The position numbers and the translations under genes were made by a program. Source: Pontivivens insulae (lineage in GTDB: Bacteria > Pseudomonadota > Alphaproteobacteria > Rhodobacterales > Rhodobacteraceae). Taken from it: a DNA stretch of 64,000 nt. The notes below the pieces were generated by a model. The model had not been told where the DNA came from. It did no database searches and saw only the letters and a program-made list of their open reading frames with translations. This document shows positions 44,519 to 53,177 of the stretch, piece after piece. Every line of letters begins with the position of its first letter. The first letter of the stretch is position 1. The stretch covers positions 186,001 through 250,000 of the forward strand of contig NZ_OMKW01000001.1 of the NCBI RefSeq assembly GCF_900302495.1, read 5' to 3'.

Positions 44519-45853
44519 ATGCAAATGACCAAAGGACTGACAGCGCTCACAGTTGGCGCGCTCCTGATGGGAACCGCGGCTGTCGCCGACCCATATGAAC
44601 CCTATGAGGGCACGACACTCGTCGTGAATTTCCCCGCCCACCCGCATTTCGATGCGGTGATGGAGGTGCTTCCGCAATTCACCGAAGAGACCGGCATCGA
44701 GGTCGAGGTGGATCAGCTGCAATACCTGCGCATGCGTGAGCGTCAGACCCTCGAACTGACCAAGGATGAAGGTGACTATGACCTCATCGCCTATGTGGTC
44801 TTTTCCAAGGCGGACTATGTCTACGCCGGTCAGCTTGAAAACCTCGCACCCTACTTCATGAACCCGCGTCTTGCGGATCCGAACTATGATGCAGAGGATC
44901 TGATCGACGGCTACGTCCAGAACATTGGCGTCGCGGGCGGTGAGCGCGGCTACCTGCCCGGCCCGACCGGATCGCTCTTCGGTATCCCGTTCGGCTCCGA
45001 GACCTCGATCCTCGGCTACCGCCGCGACATCTTCGAAGAGCACGGTCTGGAAGTTCCTGAAACCTATGAGGAGATGCTTGAGCTTGCATGTCTGATCCCC
45101 GAGCTTGAGCCGGGCATGGGCGGTCTCGCGTCGCGCGCAGCCTCCGGTCACCACGCAAGCCACGCATTCCTGCTGCACCTCGCACCCCTCGGCGGTCGCA
45201 TCTTCGACAATGAATGGAACCCGATCGTGAACAGCGCCGAAGGCGTTGCAGCGGCAGAAGCGCTTCAGACCATCGTTGGCTGTGGCCCCGAAGGCTCTGA
45301 AACCTTCGGCTTTGCCGAAGCAGGCGCGTCGTTCTTGCAGGGTGACACCGCGATGTTCCTCGACTCCACGGTCTTCGCGGGTCAGGTGAACGATCCGGCC
45401 CGCAGCCAGGTTGTTGGCCTTGTCGATTGGGCACCGCACCCGATGGGCGTGCGCCGCGGCAGCCAGACCGGTGGGTTCGGCATCGGCATCCCAACCAATG
45501 CTGAAAACAAGGACGCGGCCTTCCTGCTGATGCAGTGGCTGACCAGCCGCGAGGCAGACATCGCGATTGCCATCGCGGGCGGCAACCCGTCCCGTTTCTC
45601 CACACACCGCGATCCGTCGGTTCTCGAAGTGCATCCGCACCTCGAAGTGTTTGGTGAGGCGCTGCAATACGCCGATCCCGACTGGCGCCCGATCATCCCG
45701 GTGTGGGGTTCGATCAACGCTGACCTCGGTACCACACTCAGCCAGGTCCTGACCGAAGGTCTCGACATTCAGGAAGCGCTCGACGGCGTGGCAGAGCGTA
45801 CCCGCGCCACCATGCAGGACGCAGGCTACTATACCTGGACGTCTGACAACTGA
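44519..45853 (+). CDS. Sugar ABC transporter substrate-binding protein
   Basis: A 444-residue periplasmic protein of the family 1 binding proteins. The signal peptide (MQMTKGLTAL, cleavage near TAAVADP) is followed by TLVVNFPAHPHFDAVMEVL and an FTEETGIEVEVD segment typical of CUT1 proteins. An unusual aromatic-rich N-terminal stretch (DPYEPYEG) precedes the fold. Its operon and regulon suggest binding of a sugar acid or an acidic oligosaccharide. Confidence 0.92.
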   Translation: MQMTKGLTALTVGALLMGTAAVADPYEPYEGTTLVVNFPAHPHFDAVMEVLPQFTEETGIEVEVDQLQYLRMRERQTLELTKDEGDYDLIAYVVFSKADYVYAGQLENLAPYFMNPRLADPNYDAEDLIDGYVQNIGVAGGERGYLPGPTGSLFGIPFGSETSILGYRRDIFEEHGLEVPETYEEMLELACLIPELEPGMGGLASRAASGHHASHAFLLHLAPLGGRIFDNEWNPIVNSAEGVAAAEALQTIVGCGPEGSETFGFAEAGASFLQGDTAMFLDSTVFAGQVNDPARSQVVGLVDWAPHPMGVRRGSQTGGFGIGIPTNAENKDAAFLLMQWLTSREADIAIAIAGGNPSRFSTHRDPSVLEVHPHLEVFGEALQYADPDWRPIIPVWGSINADLGTTLSQVLTEGLDIQEALDGVAERTRATMQDAGYYTWTSDN

Positions 45854-45955
45854 TCTCCGCCTCCCCAGGAGATTTGGCTCGCCCCGATCATCTTCCCGTT
45901 TCGGGGCGGGCCAACCCAATTTTTATGACTGCCGCATCCTGACCGAGAGCACGCC

Positions 45956-46873
45956 ATGCAAACCGCGAACGTCAACAGATTGACGCCATACCTCTTTCTT
46001 GCGCCTGCCGTGATCGTCCTTGCGGTCGCCCTGCTCTACCCGATTGGGTACATGATCTGGGCAAGCTTCCTGAACTGGAACCCCAGCCAACGCATTGGCG
46101 AAGCCGAGTTTGTCGGTCTGCGCAACTACATGTTCCTGCTACAGGACGGCGCGTTCCGCGAAAGCTTCTTCGTCACGATCCGCTTCGCCGTGATCGTCGT
46201 CGTATTGGAGATGTGCCTCGGCGTCGGGCTCGCATTCCTTCTGGATCGCAAACTGCGCGGCATGACTGTGCTCCGCACCATCTTCATTCTGCCAATGATG
46301 ATCGCCCCCATCGTGGTTGGTCTGATGTGGCGCTATATGTACCACCCATCCGTCGGCATCTTTAACCGAACCCTCAAAAGCCTTGGCCTCGATCCCGTCC
46401 CATGGCTCAGCAACGGGGACTGGGCCTTCGCCTCCATCGTAATCGCCGATATCTGGCAGTGGACGCCGTTTATCTTCATCCTCAGCCTCGCCGCCCTGCA
46501 ATCCCTGCCGTCCTCTGCAATGGAAGCGGCCCGCATTGATGGTGCGACTGGTTGGCGGCTGATCTGGCACATCAAACTGCCCCTGATGATGCCCGTCCTG
46601 ATCGTCACGGCCCTGCTGCGCATGATTGATGCGTTCAAGGTCCTCGAAGTCATCCTCGTCATGACGAATGGCGGACCGGGCCTATCGACCGAGATCCTGG
46701 CCTTGCGGATCAGCCGAACCGCCTCCGAATTCCGCGAACTGGGCACCGCTGCCGCAATGTCGAACCTGCTGTTGCTGCTTCTGATGCTGCTGACGCTGGC
46801 CATGTTCGCCTACACGAAAATCACCGAAGCGCGCGCCGCCCGTCTGCGTGCCCGTGCCGAGAAGGACAGCTGA
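45956..46873 (+). CDS. Sugar ABC transporter permease (MalF/UgpA type)
   Basis: A 305-residue protein with six membrane spans and the EAA loop EAARIDGATGWRLIWHIKLPLMMPV that contacts the ATPase. The gene follows the binding protein after a gap of about 100 bases and ends two bases before the second permease start. Confidence 0.93.
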   Translation: MQTANVNRLTPYLFLAPAVIVLAVALLYPIGYMIWASFLNWNPSQRIGEAEFVGLRNYMFLLQDGAFRESFFVTIRFAVIVVVLEMCLGVGLAFLLDRKLRGMTVLRTIFILPMMIAPIVVGLMWRYMYHPSVGIFNRTLKSLGLDPVPWLSNGDWAFASIVIADIWQWTPFIFILSLAALQSLPSSAMEAARIDGATGWRLIWHIKLPLMMPVLIVTALLRMIDAFKVLEVILVMTNGGPGLSTEILALRISRTASEFRELGTAAAMSNLLLLLLMLLTLAMFAYTKITEARAARLRARAEKDS

Positions 46874-46875
46874 GA

Positions 46876-47751
46876 ATGTCTGCAAACGCCCAGGCCAAAG
46901 GCCCCAACCCCGCCTTCTACGCCCTGCTCGTAGCCCTGATCGTGATGTCGGCCGGTCCCATCGTTCTGATGCTGGCGACCTCGCTTAAGCTGAACGTCGA
47001 AATCATGTCCGACACGTCGAGCCTGATCTTCATGCCGACCATGCAGAACTACGAAACCGCGCTGTGCGACATGCTGTGGTACGAGCCGGAGCATGTCCGC
47101 TATTGCGACCCGACCTTCGGGCGGGCGCTGGTGAACTCGCTCATCGTGGCGACCGTCTCGACGATCCTTACGCTGGTCATCGGGTGTATGGCGGCCTACT
47201 CGCTGGTCCGCTTCCGCTTCATGGGCCGTGATGTGGTCAGCCTCACAACTCTGATGACACGAATGGTGCCGCCCGCTGTGCTGCTGGTCCCGGTCTTCGG
47301 CATCTGGACGTTCCAATATGGTATCGACGGCACACGGATGGGCATCATCCTGATCTATGTCGCGATGAACCTGCCCTTCGTCATCTGGATTCTGCAAAGC
47401 TTCATCGTTCAAGTGCCGATCCAGCTTGAGGAAGCGGCACGCATGGATGGCGCCGGTCCTTTTCAGACCTTTTTCCTGGTTGTCCTCCCACTGATCAAGC
47501 CCGGCCTGGCGGCTGCTGCGATCTTCACCTTCCGTGTGGCATGGAACGAGTTCCTGCTGGGCAATGCGCTGGCCGATCGCAACAGCCGCACAGTGCCCGT
47601 CACAATCGTCAACTCCCTGACCGAGTACGACATCGACTGGGGCGTGATCATGGCAACCGGAATGCTGCTCGCCGTGCCGCCGATTATCTTCACCTTCGTG
47701 GCCTCCCGCCAGATCATCACCGGCATGACCGCCGGCGCGGTGAAGGGCTAA
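46876..47751 (+). CDS. Sugar ABC transporter permease (MalG/UgpE type)
   Basis: A 291-residue protein with six spans. Its EAA loop (EEAARMDGAGPFQTFFLVVLP) is intact. An insert of about 20 residues with two cysteines, between the first span and the second (CDMLWYEPEHVRYCDPTF), is unusual and may form a periplasmic disulfide loop. It pairs with the upstream permease and is followed five bases later by the cytochrome b561-like gene. Confidence 0.93.
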   Translation: MSANAQAKGPNPAFYALLVALIVMSAGPIVLMLATSLKLNVEIMSDTSSLIFMPTMQNYETALCDMLWYEPEHVRYCDPTFGRALVNSLIVATVSTILTLVIGCMAAYSLVRFRFMGRDVVSLTTLMTRMVPPAVLLVPVFGIWTFQYGIDGTRMGIILIYVAMNLPFVIWILQSFIVQVPIQLEEAARMDGAGPFQTFFLVVLPLIKPGLAAAAIFTFRVAWNEFLLGNALADRNSRTVPVTIVNSLTEYDIDWGVIMATGMLLAVPPIIFTFVASRQIITGMTAGAVKG

Positions 47752-47756
47752 GGCGC

Positions 47757-48431
47757 ATGCTCGACTGGTTACTCGGACCAATCGACCCATCCCGGGCTCA
47801 TGAGGTGGGCGTGCACCTATCCTGGCACGCCCGCACAATGGTCATTGCCTGGGGTGTCCTAGCCCCGATGGGCGTGATCGCGGCGCGGTTCTTCAAGGTG
47901 CTGCCATGGCAGAACTGGCCTCAGGAACTCGACAATCGGGCTTGGTGGAACTCCCATCGGCTGGCGCAATATTCGGCGATGGCCCTCGCCCTTGTGGGCC
48001 TCTGGCTGATCCGGTCCAATCCTGACCCGATCCTATCCCTCACGCCGTCTGCGTTCCTTCACCGCATTCTCGGCTATGCGATGCTGGCGCTGGCGCTGTT
48101 ACAGGCGGTCTCTGGCTGGTTGCGGGGGACGAAGGGCGGGCCGATGGACACGCGGCTGCGGGGTGACCATTACGACATGACACCCCGCCGCCTGCTGTTC
48201 GAACGTGTGCACAAGACCAATGGCTATCTTGCGTTGAGCCTTGCCGCGCTCAGCATCCTGACCGGTCTGTGGCAGGCGAACGCACCGCGCTGGATGTGGG
48301 TTGGGATCATGCTGTGGTGGGTCGCACTGATCGCCCTTGTCGTCTACCTGCAACGCAAACGCCGACCGGTCACGACATATGAGGCGATCTGGGGCCCTGA
48401 CCCCACCCACCCGGGCAACCGGCTCGGGTAA
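47757..48431 (+). CDS. Cytochrome b561-like membrane protein
   Basis: A 224-residue protein with about five spans. Histidines sit where b561 proteins bind two haems: HLSWHARTM, WNSHRLAQY, FLHRILGYAML and ERVHKTNGYLAL. It starts at ATG 47757, five bases after the permease stop, so it is the last gene of the ABC operon. Transmembrane b561 proteins pass electrons between a cytosolic or quinone pool and the periplasm. Its presence in a sugar-acid uptake operon is unusual. It may feed or drain electrons for a periplasmic sugar dehydrogenase, by inference. Confidence 0.78.
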   Translation: MLDWLLGPIDPSRAHEVGVHLSWHARTMVIAWGVLAPMGVIAARFFKVLPWQNWPQELDNRAWWNSHRLAQYSAMALALVGLWLIRSNPDPILSLTPSAFLHRILGYAMLALALLQAVSGWLRGTKGGPMDTRLRGDHYDMTPRRLLFERVHKTNGYLALSLAALSILTGLWQANAPRWMWVGIMLWWVALIALVVYLQRKRRPVTTYEAIWGPDPTHPGNRLG

Positions 48432-48515
48432 GAGGATCGCGCGGGCGCTTCGGTCCGCAAGCTCTCTAGGGCCTCGTTTCGCGCATCTTCCATTCGACTT
48501 GAAATCACACAAGCG

Positions 48516-48554
48516 GTGCACGGGTTGTGTACGCATGGTGCACGCTTTGTGCAC
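48516..48554. repeat. Four GTGCAC hexamers at exact 11-base spacing
   Basis: GTGCAC occurs at 48516, 48538 and 48549, and GTGTAC at 48527, so four units start exactly 11 bases apart, one helical turn. Each hexamer is or nearly is a palindrome. They lie between the cytochrome gene and the terminator of the converging gene cluster. The binding protein is unknown. Confidence 0.75.
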
Positions 48555-48568
48555 AGCACTTTTGACAG

Positions 48569-48597
48569 AAAAAACCCCGCGCCGGGTAGGCGCGGGG
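48569..48597 (-). terminator. Intrinsic terminator of the gluconate-enzyme operon
   Basis: A nine-base stem (CCCCGCGCC/GGCGCGGGG) with a five-base loop is followed on the minus strand by six T. It lies 28 bases after the last gene of the operon. Confidence 0.92.
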
Positions 48598-48624
48598 CAA
48601 GTGGCTGGCGAACTGGCCCTTCGC

Positions 48625-48957
48625 TCAGCCTGGGAAGATATTCGCTTCGGTGACGTGGTGATGAATGCGCCCCTCAAAGAATTCCGCGACGATCTCACCG
48701 GTCACATCACGCGACTGGTTCCGCGCAGAACTGGTCAGCGCAGCCTCCATCGTCGCCCGGTCCGGATAGGTGATTGCGAGGATCAGCGGAAATTCCGGTG
48801 CACCTTCATCACGCTCCTCGCCGAACATGACGCGGACATCATCATTGCCCGGAAACTGGATCCAGAGCGGGACAAGACGGTCCTGAACGGCGGCGCGAAA
48901 AGCCTTTGTTTGTCCGGGCTTTACAGAGCCCTCAAACAACGCAAATCGAGTAATCAT
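48625..48957 (-). CDS. Small dimeric alpha/beta-barrel-type protein (EthD/ABM-like)
   Basis: A 110-residue protein with the ferredoxin-like beta-alpha-beta pattern of small stress-response or monooxygenase-like dimers: MITRFALFEGSV, then FPLILAITYPDRATMEAAL and a HHHVTEANIF end. The close His residues (three in a row near 97) could bind a metal or haem. Its ATG overlaps the stop of the upstream dehydrogenase. It may act on a sugar-acid intermediate or be an accessory protein. The role is not known. Confidence 0.65.
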   Translation of the reverse strand: MITRFALFEGSVKPGQTKAFRAAVQDRLVPLWIQFPGNDDVRVMFGEERDEGAPEFPLILAITYPDRATMEAALTSSARNQSRDVTGEIVAEFFEGRIHHHVTEANIFPG

Positions 48958-49841
48958 TTGAAATTCTCCTGATTTGGACCCTGGAAATACTCCATCAAGG
49001 CAGCCTGATCCTCTCCGCCCAGCCCGGCGGCCGTCAGCATCCGGTGCACCTCAGCGCAAAGAGCTGTCAGGGGCATGGACGTGTTGGTTCGCCGCGCAAG
49101 ATCCTGCGCGCCGTTCAAGTCCTTGACCATGTTGTCGATGCGGCCCGTGCGGCGGTAATCCTTGGTCGCGAAACGCGGCATGTATTCCTGCAACAACGCA
49201 CTGTCCGCACGCCCGCCTTTCAGCGCCACGGGAACCTTTTCGGCATCAACGCCCGCATCAAGCGCGAGCTGAGTCGCCTCCGCCACCGCCATAAAACCAA
49301 GGCCACACAGCACTTGATTTATCAACTTGGTCGTCTGACCCGCACCGACCGGGCCCATATGCGTATAGTTCGCGGATACGTGTTGAAGCAGGTCATGCGC
49401 TGCCCCCACATCCTCAGCCGCGCCGCCTGCCATCAGTGTCAGTTCGCCGGTCAGCGCCTTGGGTGCGCCACCCGACAGGGGGCTGTCGACCCAGCGCAGG
49501 CCGCTTTCGGCGGCGCGGGCAGCAAGGGCCTTAGTGGCATCTGGATCGATGGAGGACATGTCGATCAGGATTGTGCCGGGCTTTGCGCCAGAGGCGATGC
49601 CGTCTTCCCCGAATACTGCAAGTTCCACGATGCGCGGGCTGTTCAGGCTGGTAATGACATGGGTTGCATTGGCAGCAGCGGCAGCGGCACTCGGCGCGGC
49701 TTTCGCGCCCTTGTCGACGAGAAGCTGTACCTTTTCTGCATCCAGATCAAAGACATGAAGCTCGATACCCACTTCGGCAAGACGGGTCCCGATTGCTCCG
49801 CCCATCGCTCCTGCACCAATCAATGCGGCTTTCAAGCTCAT
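48954..49841 (-). CDS. NAD(P)-dependent beta-hydroxyacid dehydrogenase (HIBADH family)
   Basis: A 295-residue enzyme. The Rossmann motif GAGAMGGAIGTRL opens the protein and the substrate-site motif DSPLSGGAPKALTGELTLMAGG follows near 120. The catalytic Lys lies in GAGQTTKLINQVL (about 170). Family members reduce or oxidise tartronate semialdehyde, 3-hydroxyisobutyrate or sugar-derived semialdehydes. It is in an ATGA-coupled operon with gluconokinase and the IdnO-like reductase, so a sugar-acid substrate is likely. A second member of the same family is encoded at 53167. Confidence 0.9.
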   Translation of the reverse strand: MSLKAALIGAGAMGGAIGTRLAEVGIELHVFDLDAEKVQLLVDKGAKAAPSAAAAAANATHVITSLNSPRIVELAVFGEDGIASGAKPGTILIDMSSIDPDATKALAARAAESGLRWVDSPLSGGAPKALTGELTLMAGGAAEDVGAAHDLLQHVSANYTHMGPVGAGQTTKLINQVLCGLGFMAVAEATQLALDAGVDAEKVPVALKGGRADSALLQEYMPRFATKDYRRTGRIDNMVKDLNGAQDLARRTNTSMPLTALCAEVHRMLTAAGLGGEDQAALMEYFQGPNQENFK

Positions 49842-50341
49842 GCAAACCTCCCTTGTAATTCTTCCCGGATCGAGGCGACGATTTCATCGGGACTTGCGGC
49901 GATACTGACCGCAATCGCCCGCTCATCTGTTTGGGGTTCTTCCAATGTGGCCAACTGCGTTTCCAGCAGTTTCACGGGCATGAAGTGCCCTTCCCGATGG
50001 GACATCCGTTCGGTGAGCAAAGCCTTTGAGCCCTGCAAATAGAGAAATGTGACCGGGCGGCCTGCACCTTTGGCAATCCGCTCACGATAGCTACGCTTCA
50101 GGGCCGAACACGCGATGACCTGTGCAGATCCGTCCTTGAGTGCTGCGCCAATCAGGTCGAGCCAGGGCCAGCGGTCCGCATCGTCCAGCGCCTCCCCCCG
50201 GCTCATCTTTTCGATGTTGGCCTGTGGGTGAAGATCATCGCCGTCGTGGAAGACGAGATCCATGTCTGCCGCGAACGCCTGGCCAATGCTGCTCTTACCA
50301 CAGCCCGAAACGCCCATCACGATATAGAGCTGATCCGTCAC
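49838..50341 (-). CDS. Gluconokinase
   Basis: A 167-residue P-loop kinase from GTG 50341, which overlaps the upstream stop (GTGA). The P-loop is GVSGCGKSS; FHDGDDLHPQANIEKMSRGEALDDADRWPWL and CSALKRSYRERI are the standard gluconokinase motifs for gluconate and ATP binding. It phosphorylates D-gluconate to 6-phosphogluconate, which the Gnd enzyme encoded at 55406 would decarboxylate. Its length is normal for the short GntK type. Confidence 0.93.
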   Translation of the reverse strand: MTDQLYIVMGVSGCGKSSIGQAFAADMDLVFHDGDDLHPQANIEKMSRGEALDDADRWPWLDLIGAALKDGSAQVIACSALKRSYRERIAKGAGRPVTFLYLQGSKALLTERMSHREGHFMPVKLLETQLATLEEPQTDERAIAVSIAASPDEIVASIREELQGRFA

Positions 50342-51105
50342 AGCGAGGCCGTGATACCGCCGTCCACAAAGACGGTCGTACCATTCACGAATGATGACGC
50401 ATCCGACGCCAGAAAAATGCACGTGCCCACAAGTTCCTCCACTTTGCCCCAGCGCCCTGCCGGTGTGCGCTTAGCAAGCCATGCGCTGAATTCAGGATCG
50501 TCGACAAGCGCCTGATTGAGCGGGGTCTCGAAATAGCCGGGGGCCAGACCATTGCATTGCAATCCGTGTTGCGCCCAGTCGGTCGCCATTCCCTTTGTCA
50601 GATTGGCAACGGCCCCCTTGGTTGCGGTGTAGGGCGCAATTCCGGGACGCGCCAAGGCCGTCTGAACCGAACAGATATTGACGATCTTGCCGGCACCCCG
50701 GCCGATCATGTGACGCGCAACCGCCTGACCGACGTGAAAGACCGAGGCGATATTGGTCTGCAATAGCCGCTCGAACGCGTCGGCGGGAAAATCCTCCAGC
50801 GGCGTGCGGTGCTGCATGCCCGCATTATTGACCAGAATATCAATGCTGCCGACTTCCAGCTCAAACCGATCAACGGCCTCGCGCACGGCCTGATGATCGG
50901 TCACGTCGAAAACCAACTCGTGAACCTTTGCGCCACTTTCACGCAGTCTGTCAGCAGCCTCCGACAGCTTTCCGGCGGCGCGGCCGTTCAGGACGATGTC
51001 CGCTCCGGCATCGGCCAGACCCTTCGCCAGCGCAAACCCGATCCCCTGTGACGAACCCGTCACCAAAGCGCGACGTCCGCTCAGATCAAATAGGGAGAGG
51101 CTCAT
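50338..51105 (-). CDS. idnO: SDR oxidoreductase, gluconate 5-dehydrogenase (IdnO) type
   Basis: A 255-residue short-chain dehydrogenase: GSSQGIG cofactor motif, NNAG, catalytic S in ICSVQTALARPG, Y and K in YTATKGA, and the C-terminal FVNGTTVFVDGG. The sequence FDLSGRRALVTGSSQGIG is close to 5-keto-D-gluconate reductases, which interconvert 5-ketogluconate and gluconate with NAD(P)H. The neighbouring L-idonate dehydrogenase and gluconokinase support this reaction. It starts at ATG 51105; an operator lies between it and the divergent reductase gene. Confidence 0.85.
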   Translation of the reverse strand: MSLSLFDLSGRRALVTGSSQGIGFALAKGLADAGADIVLNGRAAGKLSEAADRLRESGAKVHELVFDVTDHQAVREAVDRFELEVGSIDILVNNAGMQHRTPLEDFPADAFERLLQTNIASVFHVGQAVARHMIGRGAGKIVNICSVQTALARPGIAPYTATKGAVANLTKGMATDWAQHGLQCNGLAPGYFETPLNQALVDDPEFSAWLAKRTPAGRWGKVEELVGTCIFLASDASSFVNGTTVFVDGGITASL

Positions 51106-51150
51106 GACATATCCTTTCAGGGTCTCGACAGCTGTGTTTCCACTCGTTAT

Positions 51151-51162
51151 GTTATCGTTAAC
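51151..51162. promoter_or_regulatory. LacI-type operator between divergent units
   Basis: GTTATCGTTAAC, the exact reverse complement of the 12-mer at 54469, lies between the idnO-like gene and the divergent 2-hydroxyacid dehydrogenase gene, so it can control both units. Confidence 0.75.
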
Positions 51163-51187
51163 AAATCAAGTCAAGCGGAGAGTTCTC

Positions 51188-52135
51188 GTGACCCAGCCCA
51201 GCATCCTCCAAGTGGGGCCCTATCCAGAGTGGGATCAGCAACCGCTGGACCAGATGTTCACCATGCACCGTTATTTTGAGGCGGATGATAAAGCGGCTTT
51301 CCTCGCAGATGTTGGCCCCTCCGTTCGGGGGATCGCGACGCGCGGTGAGCTTGGCGCGGATCGTGCGATGATCGAAGCTTGCCCGAATCTTGAAGTCATC
51401 TCGGTCTACGGCGTCGGATATGATGCGGTCGATTTAGAGGCTTGTCGCGAATACGGAATCCATGTGACCAACACGCCGGACGTTTTGACCGGCGATGTGG
51501 CCGATCTGGGCGTTGCGATGATGTTGGCACAATCGCGCGGCATCATCGGTGCCGAACGTTGGGTGCGTGATGGCGATTGGGCGCAGAAGGGCCTCTACCC
51601 GCTCAAATCCCGCATCTGGGGCAAACGCGCGGGCGTGCTGGGTCTTGGCCGGATCGGGTATGAGGTCGCCAAGCGTCTTGCCGGTTTCGACATGCAAATC
51701 TCCTATTCTGACATCGGGCCAAAGGACTATGCTGCCGACTGGACATTCGTAGCTGATGCCGTCGCGCTGGCCCAAAACTCCGACGTGCTGTTTGTGACCC
51801 TCGCCGCATCGGCAGAGACGCGGCACATCGTTGATGCGAAAGTGATCGAGGCGCTTGGTCCAGAGGGCATGATCATCAACATCTCGCGCGCCTCCAACAT
51901 TGACGAAGATGCGCTGATCGCCGCGCTCTCCAACGGAACGCTGGGGTCGGCGGCACTCGACGTTTTTGAAGGGGAGCCGGACCTCGACCCGCGCTTTCTG
52001 GATCTGCCCAACGTGCTGCTGCAACCTCACCATGCGTCTGGCACTGTCGAGACCCGGAAGGCGATGGGGAAACTGGTGCGCGACAATCTCGCCGCGCATT
52101 TTGCCGGTGAATCGCTTCTAACACAGGTCTTGTGA
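51188..52135 (+). CDS. D-isomer 2-hydroxyacid dehydrogenase (2-ketogluconate/glyoxylate reductase-like)
   Basis: A 315-residue NAD(P)-dependent enzyme from GTG 51188, eight bases after GGAGAG. The cofactor motif GLGRIGYEVAKRL and the catalytic R, E and H are seen: NISRASNIDEDAL, FEGEPDLDP and the QPHHASG histidine. The set of reactions around it suggests reduction of 2- or 5-ketogluconate or hydroxypyruvate. It forms a short operon with the L-idonate dehydrogenase gene. Confidence 0.88.
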   Translation: MTQPSILQVGPYPEWDQQPLDQMFTMHRYFEADDKAAFLADVGPSVRGIATRGELGADRAMIEACPNLEVISVYGVGYDAVDLEACREYGIHVTNTPDVLTGDVADLGVAMMLAQSRGIIGAERWVRDGDWAQKGLYPLKSRIWGKRAGVLGLGRIGYEVAKRLAGFDMQISYSDIGPKDYAADWTFVADAVALAQNSDVLFVTLAASAETRHIVDAKVIEALGPEGMIINISRASNIDEDALIAALSNGTLGSAALDVFEGEPDLDPRFLDLPNVLLQPHHASGTVETRKAMGKLVRDNLAAHFAGESLLTQVL

Positions 52136-52142
52136 GGTTCAG

Positions 52143-53177
52143 ATGAAATCCATTGTCATTCACGCCCCGAAGGATCTGCGCATCGAAGAGACAGAGGTGG
52201 GCACACCCGGCGCCGGGCAGGTCCTCGTGTCCCTGCAGGCCGGTGGAATTTGCGGATCGGATTTGCATTACTACAACCACGGCGGCTTCGGAACGATCCG
52301 GATCCGTGAACCCATGATCCTGGGCCATGAGGTTGCCGGGCGCGTCACGGCCCTGGGCGATGGGGTCGAAGGTTTGAGTGAGGGCGACCTCGTCGCGATC
52401 TCGCCGTCCAGACCATGTGGATCCTGTGAGTATTGCGACAAGGCGCAATTCAATCACTGCCTGAACATGCGTTTCTACGGTTCCGCCATGCCGTTTCCAC
52501 ATATTCAGGGTGCCTTTCGCGAGCAGATCGTTGTCGATGCCGCACAATGCGCGCGGGCAGGGGGGCTGAGTGCGGGTGAGGCTGCGATGGCCGAGCCACT
52601 CGCCGTCTGTCTTCACGCGATGCGAAATGCGGGCCCCTTGTTGGGCAAGTCGGTGCTTGTCACCGGATGTGGTCCGATCGGCGTTCTTTGCATTTTGGCC
52701 GCCAGACGTGCAGGCGCAGACTTTATCATAGCGACCGATCTGAGCGCCTTCACCCTTGCGCAAGCGGAGTTGGCCGGAGCGGATGTGACCCTCAACATGG
52801 CTGAGGCGCCGGACGGGCTCGCGCCTTATCAGGCCGGGAAGGGGCAGATTGATGTTTTGTTCGAATGCTCTGGTGCGGCGGTAGCTCTTGCAGGTGCTGT
52901 TCCGGCCATGCGACCGGGCGGCACGATCGTCCAACTGGGCCTTGGTGGTGATATGACGCTGCCTGTACAGGCGATGACGGCGAAGGAACTCTCATTGAAA
53001 GGCTCTTTCCGCTTCCATGAAGAGTTCTTCACCGGGGTCAGCCTGATGCGCAAAGGTCTGATCGACGTGAAGCCGTTGATCACTCATACGCTTCCGCTGG
53101 ATGAGGCTGTCGCGGCGTTTGACATCGCGGGGGATCGGTCGCAAGCGATGAAGGCGCAGATCGACTTCACCGCATGA
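52143..53177 (+). CDS. idnD: L-idonate 5-dehydrogenase
   Basis: A 344-residue zinc alcohol dehydrogenase. Catalytic zinc ligands are in GICGSDLHYY and GHEVAGR; the structural zinc lobe is the cysteine cluster PCGSCEYCDKAQFNHC; the Rossmann motif is TGCGPIGVLC. FYGSAMPFPHIQGAFRE is a segment typical of IdnD. It oxidises L-idonate to 5-ketogluconate, and the IdnO-like enzyme would reduce that to gluconate. It begins eight bases after the upstream stop and its end overlaps the converging gene by 11 bases. Confidence 0.9.
   Translation: MKSIVIHAPKDLRIEETEVGTPGAGQVLVSLQAGGICGSDLHYYNHGGFGTIRIREPMILGHEVAGRVTALGDGVEGLSEGDLVAISPSRPCGSCEYCDKAQFNHCLNMRFYGSAMPFPHIQGAFREQIVVDAAQCARAGGLSAGEAAMAEPLAVCLHAMRNAGPLLGKSVLVTGCGPIGVLCILAARRAGADFIIATDLSAFTLAQAELAGADVTLNMAEAPDGLAPYQAGKGQIDVLFECSGAAVALAGAVPAMRPGGTIVQLGLGGDMTLPVQAMTAKELSLKGSFRFHEEFFTGVSLMRKGLIDVKPLITHTLPLDEAVAAFDIAGDRSQAMKAQIDFTA

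Noticed and set aside
44294-45919. A 541-codon open frame opposite the sugar-binding-protein gene
   Set aside because: The plus strand encodes a clear ABC binding protein with a signal peptide; the reverse frame is a composition artefact.
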